Assembly (NCBI RefSeq): GCF_003859945.1
Contig: NZ_RQYM01000004.1
Coordinates: 62,001-126,000 of the forward strand
Direction of reading: 5' to 3'
Length of the DNA stretch: 64,000 nt
Source: Leucobacter sp. OH1287
GTDB taxonomy: Bacteria; Actinomycetota; Actinomycetes; Actinomycetales; Microbacteriaceae
Shown piece after piece: positions 19,627 to 28,007 of this stretch; position 1 is the stretch's first letter; each line of letters begins with the position of its first letter. The notes beneath the pieces were generated by a model, which was not told the origin of the DNA, ran no database searches, and saw only the letters and a program-made list of their open reading frames with translations. Position numbers and translations under genes: made by a program.

Positions 19627-20301
19627 CTAGTTGCTGTTTTGCTGCCAGAGCGCAGTATAGTTGAGCCCGAGCCCGATCAGCAGGCGGCGGAGCGCCGGCA
19701 GGGACAGCCCCATAACGCAGCTGTGGGATCCCTCAATTCGGTCGATAAAAGCACCGGCAAGCCCGTCAATTGCGAAGCCGCCCGCGAGCTGCAGTGGTTC
19801 GCCGGATGCGACGTAGGCGGCGAGTTCCTCGTCGGTGACATCATCGCAAAGGCGCACTGTTGCGCTGTCAACCAGGCCACCACCGGTGATTATTTCGCCG
19901 TTTTCGACAACAACAACCCAGTGCCCTGAGTAGAGCACGCCGGTTTTGCCGCGGTGCTGTTTCGCGCGTTCAAGCGCAACCTCCGGCACAAGCGGTTTGC
20001 CGAGCAGTTCACCGTCGAGCAGGAACATGCTGTCACCGCCCAAGATCACGCCAGTGAAACGCTGCTGCCGCAACTGGTCACGATGGCGTTCAGCAACGTC
20101 CTCAGCCTTCGCTTTTGCGAGCAGCTGCACGGTTTCTGCGGCGGTGAGGGCGGATCCACCAACGGCGATGCTTGCCCGGTTTGCGGCCTCAACAACCGCT
20201 GCTTCGTCGGTTGCTGGGGGCCACAGCTGGGCGGGGATGATGCCGGCGGCGCGCAGCACGGCCTGGCGTGCCTGGCTGGTTGAGGCGAGAATTAACTGCA
20301 T
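19627..20301 (-). CDS. maf: Maf family nucleotide pyrophosphatase
   Basis: Maf proteins hydrolyse non-canonical or free nucleoside triphosphates and have been linked to septum control. The 224-residue protein starts with LILASTSQARQAVLRAAGI, the family opening (S-x-x-R). It has GGDSMFLLDGELLGKP with the catalytic aspartate and ends with DGLAGAFIDRIEGSHSCVMGL. Length is a little above the typical 190-210. It is divergent from the RNA methyltransferase gene; the starts are about 60 bases apart, so their promoters must overlap. Confidence 0.93.
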   Translation of the reverse strand: MQLILASTSQARQAVLRAAGIIPAQLWPPATDEAAVVEAANRASIAVGGSALTAAETVQLLAKAKAEDVAERHRDQLRQQRFTGVILGGDSMFLLDGELLGKPLVPEVALERAKQHRGKTGVLYSGHWVVVVENGEIITGGGLVDSATVRLCDDVTDEELAAYVASGEPLQLAGGFAIDGLAGAFIDRIEGSHSCVMGLSLPALRRLLIGLGLNYTALWQQNSN

Positions 20302-20361
20302 AACCAGATATTAATGCCTGAAACTGTCTGTATGCTGCGTGGGACTGGCAGAATATTAAGC

Positions 20362-21684
20362 ATGACTGAAAAAACCGAATCAGCGGCGACCGATAACGCC
20401 CGCAAGAATCCTGGCACGGCAGCGCTCAGCGCGGGAGACACTCTGGAGCTTGAGGTGACGGGGATCGCGCACGGCGGCCTCAGCATTGCCCGCCACGAGG
20501 GGCGTGTTGTGTTTGTTGCCGACACGCTGCCGGGTGAGCGAGTGCGTGCCCGACTGACCGAGGTGAAGAAGAGTTTTGCGCGCGCGACCGCGGTTTCGGT
20601 TGTTGAGGCTTCCCCCAAGCGGCAGGATCACATTTGGGCGGAGGCGAGTATTAACCGGCAGCCGGAGATGCGGGTTGGCGGCGCCGAGTTCGGGCACATC
20701 GAGCTTTCGCACCAGCGGGAGTTGAAGGCGCAGGTGCTCGCGGATGCGATGCGGCGCCAGGCGAAACTTAACAGCGAGATCGCAACGGCCGCGGTGATTG
20801 AGGCGCTGCCCGGCGACGATGATGCCGGGCTCGGCTGGCGAACCCGCGTGCGCCTGCACGTCGACCCCGAGACGGGCAGGGTTGGCCCCTACGCCGCCCG
20901 CAGCCACCGCGTGATCCCGGTGAAGTCGCTGCCGCTCGCTGTTCCCGAGCTCGCGCCTCTCGCGCCGCTTAACGACCTGCTGCCGGACGCGCAGCACGTC
21001 GACCTGGTGGCGCCGAGCGGTGACGATCCACGCCTGTTAATCACCCATCGCGGCGAAAAAACCGCGGTTGGCGCTGGGGACGTCATAACCGAATATGCTG
21101 CTGGTCTGCCGTTCCGGGTGCGCGCCGGTGGCTTCTGGCAGGTGCACCGCGAGGCCGCGTCGACGCTGTTTGAGCAGGTTGCGAGCGCGGTTGAGTGGCT
21201 CGGTGACGCGGTGGATCCGGCCGCCGCAAACCTCGATCTTTACGGCGGTGTCGGGTTGCTCGTCGGCGGTTTTATTGCGGGCAGCGATTCCAGGGCGCGG
21301 ATCACCAGCATTGAGAGTGATGAGGCGGCGACCGATCTCGCGGCCGAGAACCTCGCAACCGCGCCGGGCGCTCAAACCCTCAACGCGAAAACCGAGGACT
21401 ATCTCGCAGACCTGCTGCGCTCCAGCGGGGTTGTGCGGCAGCGGGTTAACCGGGGCACGGTGGTTTTGGATCCGCCCCGATCGGGCGCTGGCGGCCGCGT
21501 CACCGCGCAGTTGCTAGAGCTCGCACCGCAGAACATTATCTACGTTGCCTGCGATCCGGTGGCGCTCGCGCGCGACACGCAGACGCTGGTCACGGGCGGA
21601 TATGAGTTGACGGCGCTGCGCGGCTTCGACCTCTTCCCGCACACTCACCACTTCGAGTCAATCGCGATCTTCGAGCGGATCTAG
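20362..21684 (+). CDS. TrmA/RlmC-type uracil-C5 RNA methyltransferase with TRAM domain
   Basis: The 440-residue enzyme has an N-terminal TRAM RNA-binding domain (GIAHGGLSIARHEGRVVFV) and a C-terminal SAM-dependent methyltransferase. The C-terminal part carries the family motifs: LDLYGGVGLL for SAM binding, LDPPRSGAGG, and the catalytic cysteine in IIYVACDPVALARD. It methylates a uridine in tRNA or 23S rRNA; which one is not clear from sequence. The cysteine cluster for an iron-sulphur site seen in RlmD is absent. ATG at 20362 is taken, though the frame is open from 20314. Confidence 0.88.
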   Translation: MTEKTESAATDNARKNPGTAALSAGDTLELEVTGIAHGGLSIARHEGRVVFVADTLPGERVRARLTEVKKSFARATAVSVVEASPKRQDHIWAEASINRQPEMRVGGAEFGHIELSHQRELKAQVLADAMRRQAKLNSEIATAAVIEALPGDDDAGLGWRTRVRLHVDPETGRVGPYAARSHRVIPVKSLPLAVPELAPLAPLNDLLPDAQHVDLVAPSGDDPRLLITHRGEKTAVGAGDVITEYAAGLPFRVRAGGFWQVHREAASTLFEQVASAVEWLGDAVDPAAANLDLYGGVGLLVGGFIAGSDSRARITSIESDEAATDLAAENLATAPGAQTLNAKTEDYLADLLRSSGVVRQRVNRGTVVLDPPRSGAGGRVTAQLLELAPQNIIYVACDPVALARDTQTLVTGGYELTALRGFDLFPHTHHFESIAIFERI

Positions 21685-21853
21685 TCACCCGGCAACCCGG
21701 CACCCCCGCCACCCGGCATTCCAGCCACCCGGCATTCCCGGGCGGATCCAGCGACCCTGAGCGGCACTGCCGACCCTGGCCCTAGGCAGGCTCCTCCCCG
21801 GGCGGATCCAGCGACCCCGTCGACCGCTCCCGCGATCCTGCGGAGGCGCCGAA
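21685..21853. repeat. proline-codon-like tandem repeat block before efeU
   Basis: The spacer after the methyltransferase contains short repeats. CACCCGGCA occurs three times within the first 50 bases, and a 21-base unit around TCCCGGGCGGATCCAGCGACC occurs twice, with GGATCC at 21744 and 21804, exactly 60 bases apart. No gene is visible. Short arrays like this may be decayed coding sequence or polymerase-slippage products. Confidence 0.6.
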
Positions 21854-21863
21854 TGATTGCGCG

Positions 21864-21885
21864 CATCATCAGATGTAGATAAAAT
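21864..21885 (+). promoter_or_regulatory. candidate operator plus -10 box of efeUOB
   Basis: ATCATC-A-GATGTA (21865-21877), an imperfect palindrome, is followed by TAAAAT (21880-21885), a likely -10 box, 35 bases before the efeU start. The 11-mer ATCATCAGATG recurs in the same orientation about 49 bases upstream of the heme oxygenase gene. The protein that would bind is unknown. Confidence 0.45.
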
Positions 21886-21919
21886 GGGACTTACTAATCC
21901 CCAAGAGAATTGCATATTG

Positions 21920-22939
21920 ATGTTAGCTACCTTTTTGATTGGCTTTCGCGAGGGGCTTGAAGCTGCCCTCGTCGTCGGTATTCTGATCGCCTACGCTGCC
22001 AAGCTCGGCAGGCGTGACGTGATCCGCAAAATTTGGCTGGGCGTTGCGCTCGCGATCCTAATCTCGCTTGTCACCGGGTTTATTCTCACCTACGGTGCTT
22101 ACGGTCTGTCGTTTAAGGCGCAGGAGCTAATCGGCGGCGGACTGTCACTGGTCGCCGTCGCGATGGTCACCGGCATGATCTTCTGGATGTTGAAAACCGC
22201 GAAGAATCTGCGCGGCGAGCTGGAGGGTAAGCTCAGCAAAGAGATTATTAAAGGCTCAGGCTGGGGAATTGTTGCGCTCGCAACCATCTCGGTTGCCCGC
22301 GAGGGTCTAGAAACCGCGCTGTTTATTTGGGCGACAACCAAAACCTTCGAGCTCGGCCCCGCCGCAGGTCTCATCAACGCTGTTGCCGGCATTTTAGTTG
22401 CCGCGCTGCTCGGCTGGGCGATGCAGACCGGGCTTGTGCGCGTCAACCTCTCCCGCTTCTTCACCTGGTCGGGTGTGCTGCTGATCGTTTTCACCGCGGG
22501 TATCCTCGCTTACGGTGTGCACGATCTGCAGGAGGCTGACGTGCTACCGGGGCCGTTCGCAACCGCGCCAACCTGGGCTCCCGAGGCACTGCACGGCCTC
22601 TGGGGTGACAGCGCCTGGGCGTTCCAGATCGGACACATTATCAGCCCTGACGGGTTTATCGGCTCACTGCTGAAGGGCACAGTCGGGTTCACCCCGGAGA
22701 TGAGCAAGCTGGAGCTTGTCGCCTGGGCGATCTACCTGGTGACGGTGCTAGCAGTCTTCATCGTAAAATCCCGCAAAACCCCGGCAAAGCCAGCGGCAAC
22801 CAAAACCGCAGCGACCGGCTCAGCGGCCGGCCCAGCTACCAGCCCAACAACCGCTCAAGCGGCAACCAAACCCCAAGAATCCCCTAATCCCCCTAAGTCC
22901 TCCAAATCCCCAAACCCTGTTGAACCCGTCTCCGGTTAG
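21920..22939 (+). CDS. efeU: iron permease EfeU (FTR1 family)
   Basis: EfeU is the membrane channel of the EfeUOB ferrous/ferric iron importer. The 339-residue protein has seven predicted helices and both copies of the essential iron-binding motif: REGLEAALVVG in helix 1 and REGLETALFIW in helix 4. ATG at 21920 is chosen so that the protein begins with the conserved MLATFLIGFREG; the 21 residues read upstream are spacer. The C-terminus carries a Pro/Ala/Ser-rich tail of about 55 residues that is unlikely to be needed for transport. efeO and efeB follow in the standard order. Confidence 0.95.
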   Translation: MLATFLIGFREGLEAALVVGILIAYAAKLGRRDVIRKIWLGVALAILISLVTGFILTYGAYGLSFKAQELIGGGLSLVAVAMVTGMIFWMLKTAKNLRGELEGKLSKEIIKGSGWGIVALATISVAREGLETALFIWATTKTFELGPAAGLINAVAGILVAALLGWAMQTGLVRVNLSRFFTWSGVLLIVFTAGILAYGVHDLQEADVLPGPFATAPTWAPEALHGLWGDSAWAFQIGHIISPDGFIGSLLKGTVGFTPEMSKLELVAWAIYLVTVLAVFIVKSRKTPAKPAATKTAATGSAAGPATSPTTAQAATKPQESPNPPKSSKSPNPVEPVSG

Positions 22940-23017
22940 CCAGCTGGCTATCAAGCACGGCGACCCGATGACAGACTCAACAGTGGCGGATCCGCCAAAA
23001 TGAAAGGAAAATCCCCA

Positions 23018-24244
23018 ATGAAGCACACCAAGCTAGTCGCGATCCCCGCGCTCGCTGCTGCCTCAGCGGTAGCGCTCGCCGGTTGTGTGCCGAACGCCCC
23101 AGAGGGCGGTGCGGCAGCGCAGAAGATCGCGGTCACAGCAACAGACACCGACTGTAAGGTTGAGACCGCCGAGGCAACCGCCGGCACAATCACCTTCACC
23201 ATTAAGAACGAGGGCAGCAAGGTTAACGAGTTCTACCTGCTTGGTGAGAACGGCCTGTCGATTGCCAGCGAGGTTGAGAACATTGCTCCCGGCGCAAGCC
23301 GCGACCTGACCTATGTTGCCGACCCTGGCACCTACTTCACCGCCTGCAAGCCTGGCATGGTTGGCGCTGACGTTGGTAAGGCCGAGTTCACTGTTACCGG
23401 TGAGGTGCAGGCACTGCCGGCTGACGAGCAGCAGGCCGCCGATGACGCCGTAGCGACCTATGTTGCCTACACTAAGCAGCAGGTTTCTGAGCTGCTGCCA
23501 CAGACCGAGGAGTTTGCGAACGCCTACGCGAGCGGTGATTTTGACACCGCCATGAAGCTGTTCCCGCTGGTGCGTAAGCACTACGAGCGGATCGAGCCGA
23601 CCGCTGAGCAGTTCGGCGACCTGGATCCGAAGATCGACTACCGCAAGCCAGGCGCTGAAGCAGAGAACCTGGAGTTCACCGGCTTCCACCGCATCGAGAT
23701 GGACATGTGGATCGACGAGGCCCGCAAGAACTACCCAGACGAGGATATTCAGCCGCTTGACGAGGCAGGCCGCAAGAAGCTCGCCGACCAGCTGGTTGCT
23801 GACGTCACCGAGCTGCACGACCTGGTGTCTTCTGATAAGTTCGAGCTGACCCTCGCCGACATCTCTAACGGCGCGATCGGTCTGCTCGATGAGGTTTCTG
23901 CTCCTGACGGCAAGCTGCCGGGCGAAGAGGACGAGTTCAGCCACACCGACCTCTACGACTTCTACGCAAACGTTGAGGGCGCCGAGGTTGCGTTCGAGAC
24001 CGTGAAGAAGATCGCATCCGCTAAGGGTGAAGAGGGTAAGAAACTGGTTGCTGAGCTGGAGAAGCAGTTCAAGGCCATGAAGGACCTGCTCGGAACATAC
24101 GGTTCATACGAGGAGGGCTTCGTTGACTACTCAACCGTCGGCCAGGACGAGCGCAACGAGCTTGCCGCCCAGCTGAACGCGCTGAGCGAGCCGCTCTCGA
24201 AGCTCACCCACACCGTGCTGGGTCTTGAGGAACCAGCCGAGTAG
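23018..24244 (+). CDS. efeO: iron uptake lipoprotein EfeO (cupredoxin plus M75 domain)
   Basis: EfeO binds iron outside the membrane and hands it to EfeU. The 408-residue protein has a lipoprotein signal (ALAAASAVALAGC, cysteine near residue 22). A cupredoxin-like domain to about residue 130 follows, then an M75/imelysin domain with FHRIEMDMW, which holds the HxxE metal motif. AAAGGAAAA precedes the ATG at 23018, so I use it rather than the ATG at 23000. This is the full-length two-domain form, as in E. coli. A terminator follows 60 bases after the stop, so efeB may be expressed partly by read-through or from its own promoter. Confidence 0.95.
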   Translation: MKHTKLVAIPALAAASAVALAGCVPNAPEGGAAAQKIAVTATDTDCKVETAEATAGTITFTIKNEGSKVNEFYLLGENGLSIASEVENIAPGASRDLTYVADPGTYFTACKPGMVGADVGKAEFTVTGEVQALPADEQQAADDAVATYVAYTKQQVSELLPQTEEFANAYASGDFDTAMKLFPLVRKHYERIEPTAEQFGDLDPKIDYRKPGAEAENLEFTGFHRIEMDMWIDEARKNYPDEDIQPLDEAGRKKLADQLVADVTELHDLVSSDKFELTLADISNGAIGLLDEVSAPDGKLPGEEDEFSHTDLYDFYANVEGAEVAFETVKKIASAKGEEGKKLVAELEKQFKAMKDLLGTYGSYEEGFVDYSTVGQDERNELAAQLNALSEPLSKLTHTVLGLEEPAE

Positions 24245-24304
24245 TCCGGGATAAAACCCACTAAAATAACACTAAAGGCACCGGTTGCCACAGTAAAAGT
24301 GAGA

Positions 24305-24343
24305 TAGCTCACAGGGGGAAGCAAAACCCCTGTGGGCTATTTT
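24305..24343 (+). terminator. rho-independent terminator between efeO and efeB
   Basis: TAGCTCACAGGGG (24305-24317) pairs with CCCCTGTGGGCTA (24327-24339), apart from one G-T contact, and is followed by TTTT. It separates efeO from efeB and probably lowers efeB expression relative to efeUO. Confidence 0.85.
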
Positions 24344-24450
24344 CACTAGCTTCCGCCGGCCCCACTGGTCACACCGATTTTCGGTTCACCGGTTCACCGG
24401 TCGCACCACACCGTTTCGCCGTCACTGATTTCACCAACCCCGAGGCAATT

Positions 24451-25875
24451 ATGACTGAGCACACTTCCCCCAACAACGAGTCTGCCGAGAGCGGATCCGC
24501 CCAGCACGACACCGTCAAGAACGGCAACGCCGAAAATCACGCCGCCGAGCGCGGCACCGCCGAGCGCGGCACCGCCGAGCGCGGCAAGCTCACCCCGAGC
24601 CGCCGTGAACTGTTTGGCATGATCGGCGCCGGAGCCGCCGGAATCGCCGTCGGTGCGGCCGGAGGCGCAGCCGCCCAAACGGCGCTGAGCGGTGGTTTTG
24701 ACGACAACCGGGTTGATACGGTCCACGGTGTTGTGCCCTTTGAGGGTGAGCACCAGGCGGGCATCACAACCGAGGCGCAGGACCGGATGCACTTTGCGTC
24801 GTTCGAGCTGAACCGCGCAACCAGCCGCGAGGATCTGATCCAGCTGCTGAAAGACTGGACAACCGCGGCGCGCGCCCTCACCCAGGGCAAAGATATCGGC
24901 GACGGAGCCGTTGACGGCGCGCTGCTGCTCCCACCCGACGACACCGGCGAGGCACATGATCTGGGGGCCGCGAACCTGACCCTCACATTCGGCTTCGGAC
25001 GCACCCTCTTCGCCGACAAAAAATCCGGTCAGAGTGTTATCGCCGACCCTTACGGACTTCGCAGCAAACTGCCGAAAGAGTTTGAAGAACTGCCGCTTTT
25101 CGCCTTCGACCTGATTGATGACGCGATCAGCGGCGGCGACCTGTGTGTGCAGGCGTGCGCGGACGATCCGCAGGTGGCGGTGCACGCGATCCGCAACCTC
25201 AGCCGCATCGCGTTCGGGAAGGCGCGCATCAAGTGGACGCAGCTCGGTTTCGGCCGCACCTCCTCAACCAGCCGCAGCCAAAAAACACCCCGTAACCTGT
25301 TCGGGTTCAAAGACGGCACAGCGAGCATTAAGTCCGATGAGGCTGAAAAGCTGAAGGATTTTGTGTGGATCCAGAAGGGCGATAAAACCCCCGACTATCT
25401 GGTTGGCGGCACCTACCTGGTGGCGCGCAAAATTCAGATGACCATCGAGATTTGGGACCGTCAACACCTCAACGAGCAGCAGCGCGTGATCGGTCGCACC
25501 AAGGGTGAGGGCGCGCCGCTGAGCGGCAGCACCGAGTTTGAAACACCTAATTTTAAGGCGCTGAACCCCGATGGCAGCCCGGTGATTGACGTTGACGCGC
25601 ACGTCCGTCTCGCCCACTCCAGCAACAATCAGGGCGTTGAGCTGCTGCGTCGCGGCTACAACTATGTTGACGGATCCAACGAGCTCGGGCAGTTGAACGC
25701 TGGCCTGTTCTTCATCACCTTCCAGAACGATCCGGCGAAGTTTGTGCAGGTGCAGGGCAACCTGAAGAGCGACCTGCTCAACGAGTACATCCGCCACATC
25801 GGGTCAAGCCTCTGGCTGGTTCCGCCCGGGGTGCGCCCCGGCGAGTACATTGGGCAGCGAATCTTCGAGGCCTAG
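24451..25875 (+). CDS. efeB: Tat-exported DyP-type heme peroxidase EfeB
   Basis: EfeB is the third part of the EfeUOB system, a dye-decolourising-type peroxidase exported folded by Tat. The 474-residue protein has a twin-arginine signal, SRRELFGMIGAGAAG, after an unusually long N-region of about 50 residues. The DyP motif GFKDGTASI lies near residue 287, and the heme-ligand region DAHVRLAHSSNNQG near 383. EfeB has been proposed to oxidise ferrous iron or to remove iron from heme; the second role remains disputed. The N-region holds three copies of a 15-base repeat (24544-24588) encoding AERGT, AERGT, AERGK. The gene ends four bases from the convergent ctaG stop. Confidence 0.95.
   Translation: MTEHTSPNNESAESGSAQHDTVKNGNAENHAAERGTAERGTAERGKLTPSRRELFGMIGAGAAGIAVGAAGGAAAQTALSGGFDDNRVDTVHGVVPFEGEHQAGITTEAQDRMHFASFELNRATSREDLIQLLKDWTTAARALTQGKDIGDGAVDGALLLPPDDTGEAHDLGAANLTLTFGFGRTLFADKKSGQSVIADPYGLRSKLPKEFEELPLFAFDLIDDAISGGDLCVQACADDPQVAVHAIRNLSRIAFGKARIKWTQLGFGRTSSTSRSQKTPRNLFGFKDGTASIKSDEAEKLKDFVWIQKGDKTPDYLVGGTYLVARKIQMTIEIWDRQHLNEQQRVIGRTKGEGAPLSGSTEFETPNFKALNPDGSPVIDVDAHVRLAHSSNNQGVELLRRGYNYVDGSNELGQLNAGLFFITFQNDPAKFVQVQGNLKSDLLNEYIRHIGSSLWLVPPGVRPGEYIGQRIFEA
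24544..24588 (+). repeat. triple 15-base tandem repeat in the efeB signal region
   Basis: GCCGAGCGCGGCACC occurs at 24544, 24559 and, with two last-base changes, 24574. It encodes Ala-Glu-Arg-Gly-Thr/Lys ahead of the Tat signal core. In-frame repeats of this type can change copy number by replication slippage without breaking the gene. Confidence 0.85.
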
Positions 25876-25879
25876 CTAG

Positions 25880-27964
25880 CTAGCGGCGGGTTTGCTGACG
25901 TTCTGCGCGCTGCTGCAGCATCTCGTTGTAGGCGCGCAGCTCAGCATCGCCGGTGCGATCGGCGGCACGGTCACGGCGGCGCTGTTCTTTATCGTCCGCC
26001 CGCGCCCACTGCACCGACACAATCAGCGTCAACAGCAGTGTCGGAATCTCGCCGATACCCCAGGCGATACCGCCGCCGTTTTGTTGATCCTGAAGCGGCG
26101 GATCCCCCCACTCGCGGCCCATCGCCCCGAACCAGTCCGCTGCGAGTAGCCCCTCACCGCTCATAATAGTGACGCCGAAGAAGGCGTGCGCCGCCATGGT
26201 GGCGAGCAGCAGAACGAGCCGCAACGGATAGCTGAAACGGTTTGGCACCGGGTCGATGCCGATCAGGGTTAGCGCGAACAGGTAGCCGCTGAGCAGGAAG
26301 TGCACGATCATCCACTGGTGGCCGATGTGCTCCTCCATCGCCCAGCGAAGAATCGGCGTGAAGTAGAAGATCCACAGCGAACCAGAGAACATAATCGCGG
26401 CAAAAATCGGGTTCGAGACGAGTTTCGCCCAGGGGGTGTCGAGCGCCCAAACAACCCACTCGCGCGGGCCCCAGGATCCATCGCGGCGCTTCTCAGCAGC
26501 TCGCAGCAGCAGCGTCACCGGGGCGCCCAGCACCAGCAGCATCGGGATCAGCATGGTCAGAAACATGTGCCCGAGCATGTGGGAGCTGAACAGGTAGGCT
26601 TCGTAGGCGTTCAGGTAGCCGTTCGTGACCCAGAACAGCACGAGCATACCCGCGGTCCACGAGATTGTTCGGCCAATCCCCCATTTGTCGCCGCGACGGC
26701 GTAGTTTAATCACACCGTAGTAGTAGATTGCGATGCCGAAAACCGCGATCAAAATCCACAGCAGATCAAACTTCCACTGTGTGAAGATGCGGTCCGGGGT
26801 GAGTTCGGGCGGCAGCGGATCACCGGTCAGCCACTCTGCGGGGGTGATTGTGGTGCCAAGCTCCCGCGCCGGCTGGATCGTGACGGGTGTTTCGGTGCGG
26901 CCGAGCGCTCCGGCAAGACCGGAGGCGATGCCCATAACCGCGATCTCGCTCACAACAAACCAGAGAAACAGGCGGGTGCGATAGATCGCCGTCTGTTTCA
27001 CCTCCCCCGCTGGTATCTTCGCCTCGCGAGGCTGCTTCGCGGCGCCGGGGTGCTTTGCACCAGCACCCCGCGGCTTTGCGACGGCGAGGCGCGGGATTAG
27101 GCGGATCCGATGCCACGCACCAAACCCGAGCAGCACAATCATCGCAACGGTTTTTAAGACGAGCAGCTGGCCGTAACCGGTCGCAAACAGGTTAGAGAGG
27201 TCTCCAACCCGGAGCATACCGCTTAAAACACCCGAACAGAAAACCGCGATTGACGCGAGCAGCGCGAGAAACGAGTAACGGCGCACCAGCACGGCAAACC
27301 GTTCAGGGGTGCTAAACAGCGCCAGATAGACGATCGTGACAAGCCCGCCGATCCAAACCGCCGCGCCGCCAATGTGCAGGAACATCGCGTTCACCGCGAG
27401 CGAGTGGCCTGAGGCTCCGGCTGCGTGACCCTGCGCGGCGAGCGGCAGCAGGCACAGCACCGCCGTCACCAGCGGCAGCAGTGTCAGCCTGCGCGACCTG
27501 ACAGCGAAACACAGCACGGTGGTGACAGCAGCGAGCGCAACCAGCTCGATCCACAAGCGCCCAAGCTCTAACTCGCTAACGAACTGGCCGAGTCCCGCGC
27601 CGAACGCCTGGCTCGCCGAGAACGGCTGCAGGCTGACATCGAGGTAGGTTGCGATCAGCGCTGTGCCCGAGCTGACGGTGAGCACCGCAGCGGCGCCGGC
27701 GGCGAGATCCATAACCCGTCCGTACTCGTTTTTGTCGGTTGCGAGCGCCCACACCGCAATCAGCAGTGCGCCAAGCATAACCGACAGCGACAGGTTAACG
27801 GCTGTGCGGGATGCCGGCAGCAGGTAGCGCACAATCGCCCCCGGGTCTGCGACGGTGCGCGGATCCGCTGCCCCGCCGATTTGCAGTCCGGCGTAGAGGG
27901 AAACAGCGGCGCCGAGCAGTAATAGCACCACCGCGGGGGTAAAGACTTTTAGCGCACGATCCAC
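25880..27964 (-). CDS. CopD-CtaG fusion membrane protein
   Basis: The 694-residue protein has about 15 membrane helices in two parts. The first, to about residue 330, resembles CopD copper-import proteins, with histidines near the outer face (GHAAGASGHSLAVNAMFLHIGG). The second resembles caa3 oxidase assembly factor CtaG, with SSHMLGHMFLTMLIPMLLVLG and EEHIGHQWMIVHFLLSGYLF, which are histidine/methionine-rich helices. The fusion is common in actinobacteria. It probably brings copper to cytochrome oxidase. The start is GTG at 27964. It is convergent with efeB, four bases apart, and a Lys/Arg-rich linker near residue 300 joins the halves. Confidence 0.85.
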   Translation of the reverse strand: MDRALKVFTPAVVLLLLGAAVSLYAGLQIGGAADPRTVADPGAIVRYLLPASRTAVNLSLSVMLGALLIAVWALATDKNEYGRVMDLAAGAAAVLTVSSGTALIATYLDVSLQPFSASQAFGAGLGQFVSELELGRLWIELVALAAVTTVLCFAVRSRRLTLLPLVTAVLCLLPLAAQGHAAGASGHSLAVNAMFLHIGGAAVWIGGLVTIVYLALFSTPERFAVLVRRYSFLALLASIAVFCSGVLSGMLRVGDLSNLFATGYGQLLVLKTVAMIVLLGFGAWHRIRLIPRLAVAKPRGAGAKHPGAAKQPREAKIPAGEVKQTAIYRTRLFLWFVVSEIAVMGIASGLAGALGRTETPVTIQPARELGTTITPAEWLTGDPLPPELTPDRIFTQWKFDLLWILIAVFGIAIYYYGVIKLRRRGDKWGIGRTISWTAGMLVLFWVTNGYLNAYEAYLFSSHMLGHMFLTMLIPMLLVLGAPVTLLLRAAEKRRDGSWGPREWVVWALDTPWAKLVSNPIFAAIMFSGSLWIFYFTPILRWAMEEHIGHQWMIVHFLLSGYLFALTLIGIDPVPNRFSYPLRLVLLLATMAAHAFFGVTIMSGEGLLAADWFGAMGREWGDPPLQDQQNGGGIAWGIGEIPTLLLTLIVSVQWARADDKEQRRRDRAADRTGDAELRAYNEMLQQRAERQQTRR

Positions 27965-28007
27965 GCTACTAGCCTACCGTAAGGACACCGGCCGGATATT
28001 TAGCGCG

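Noticed and set aside
24544-24588. CRISPR-like array
   Set aside because: Only three 15-base units with no spacers, in frame inside efeB.
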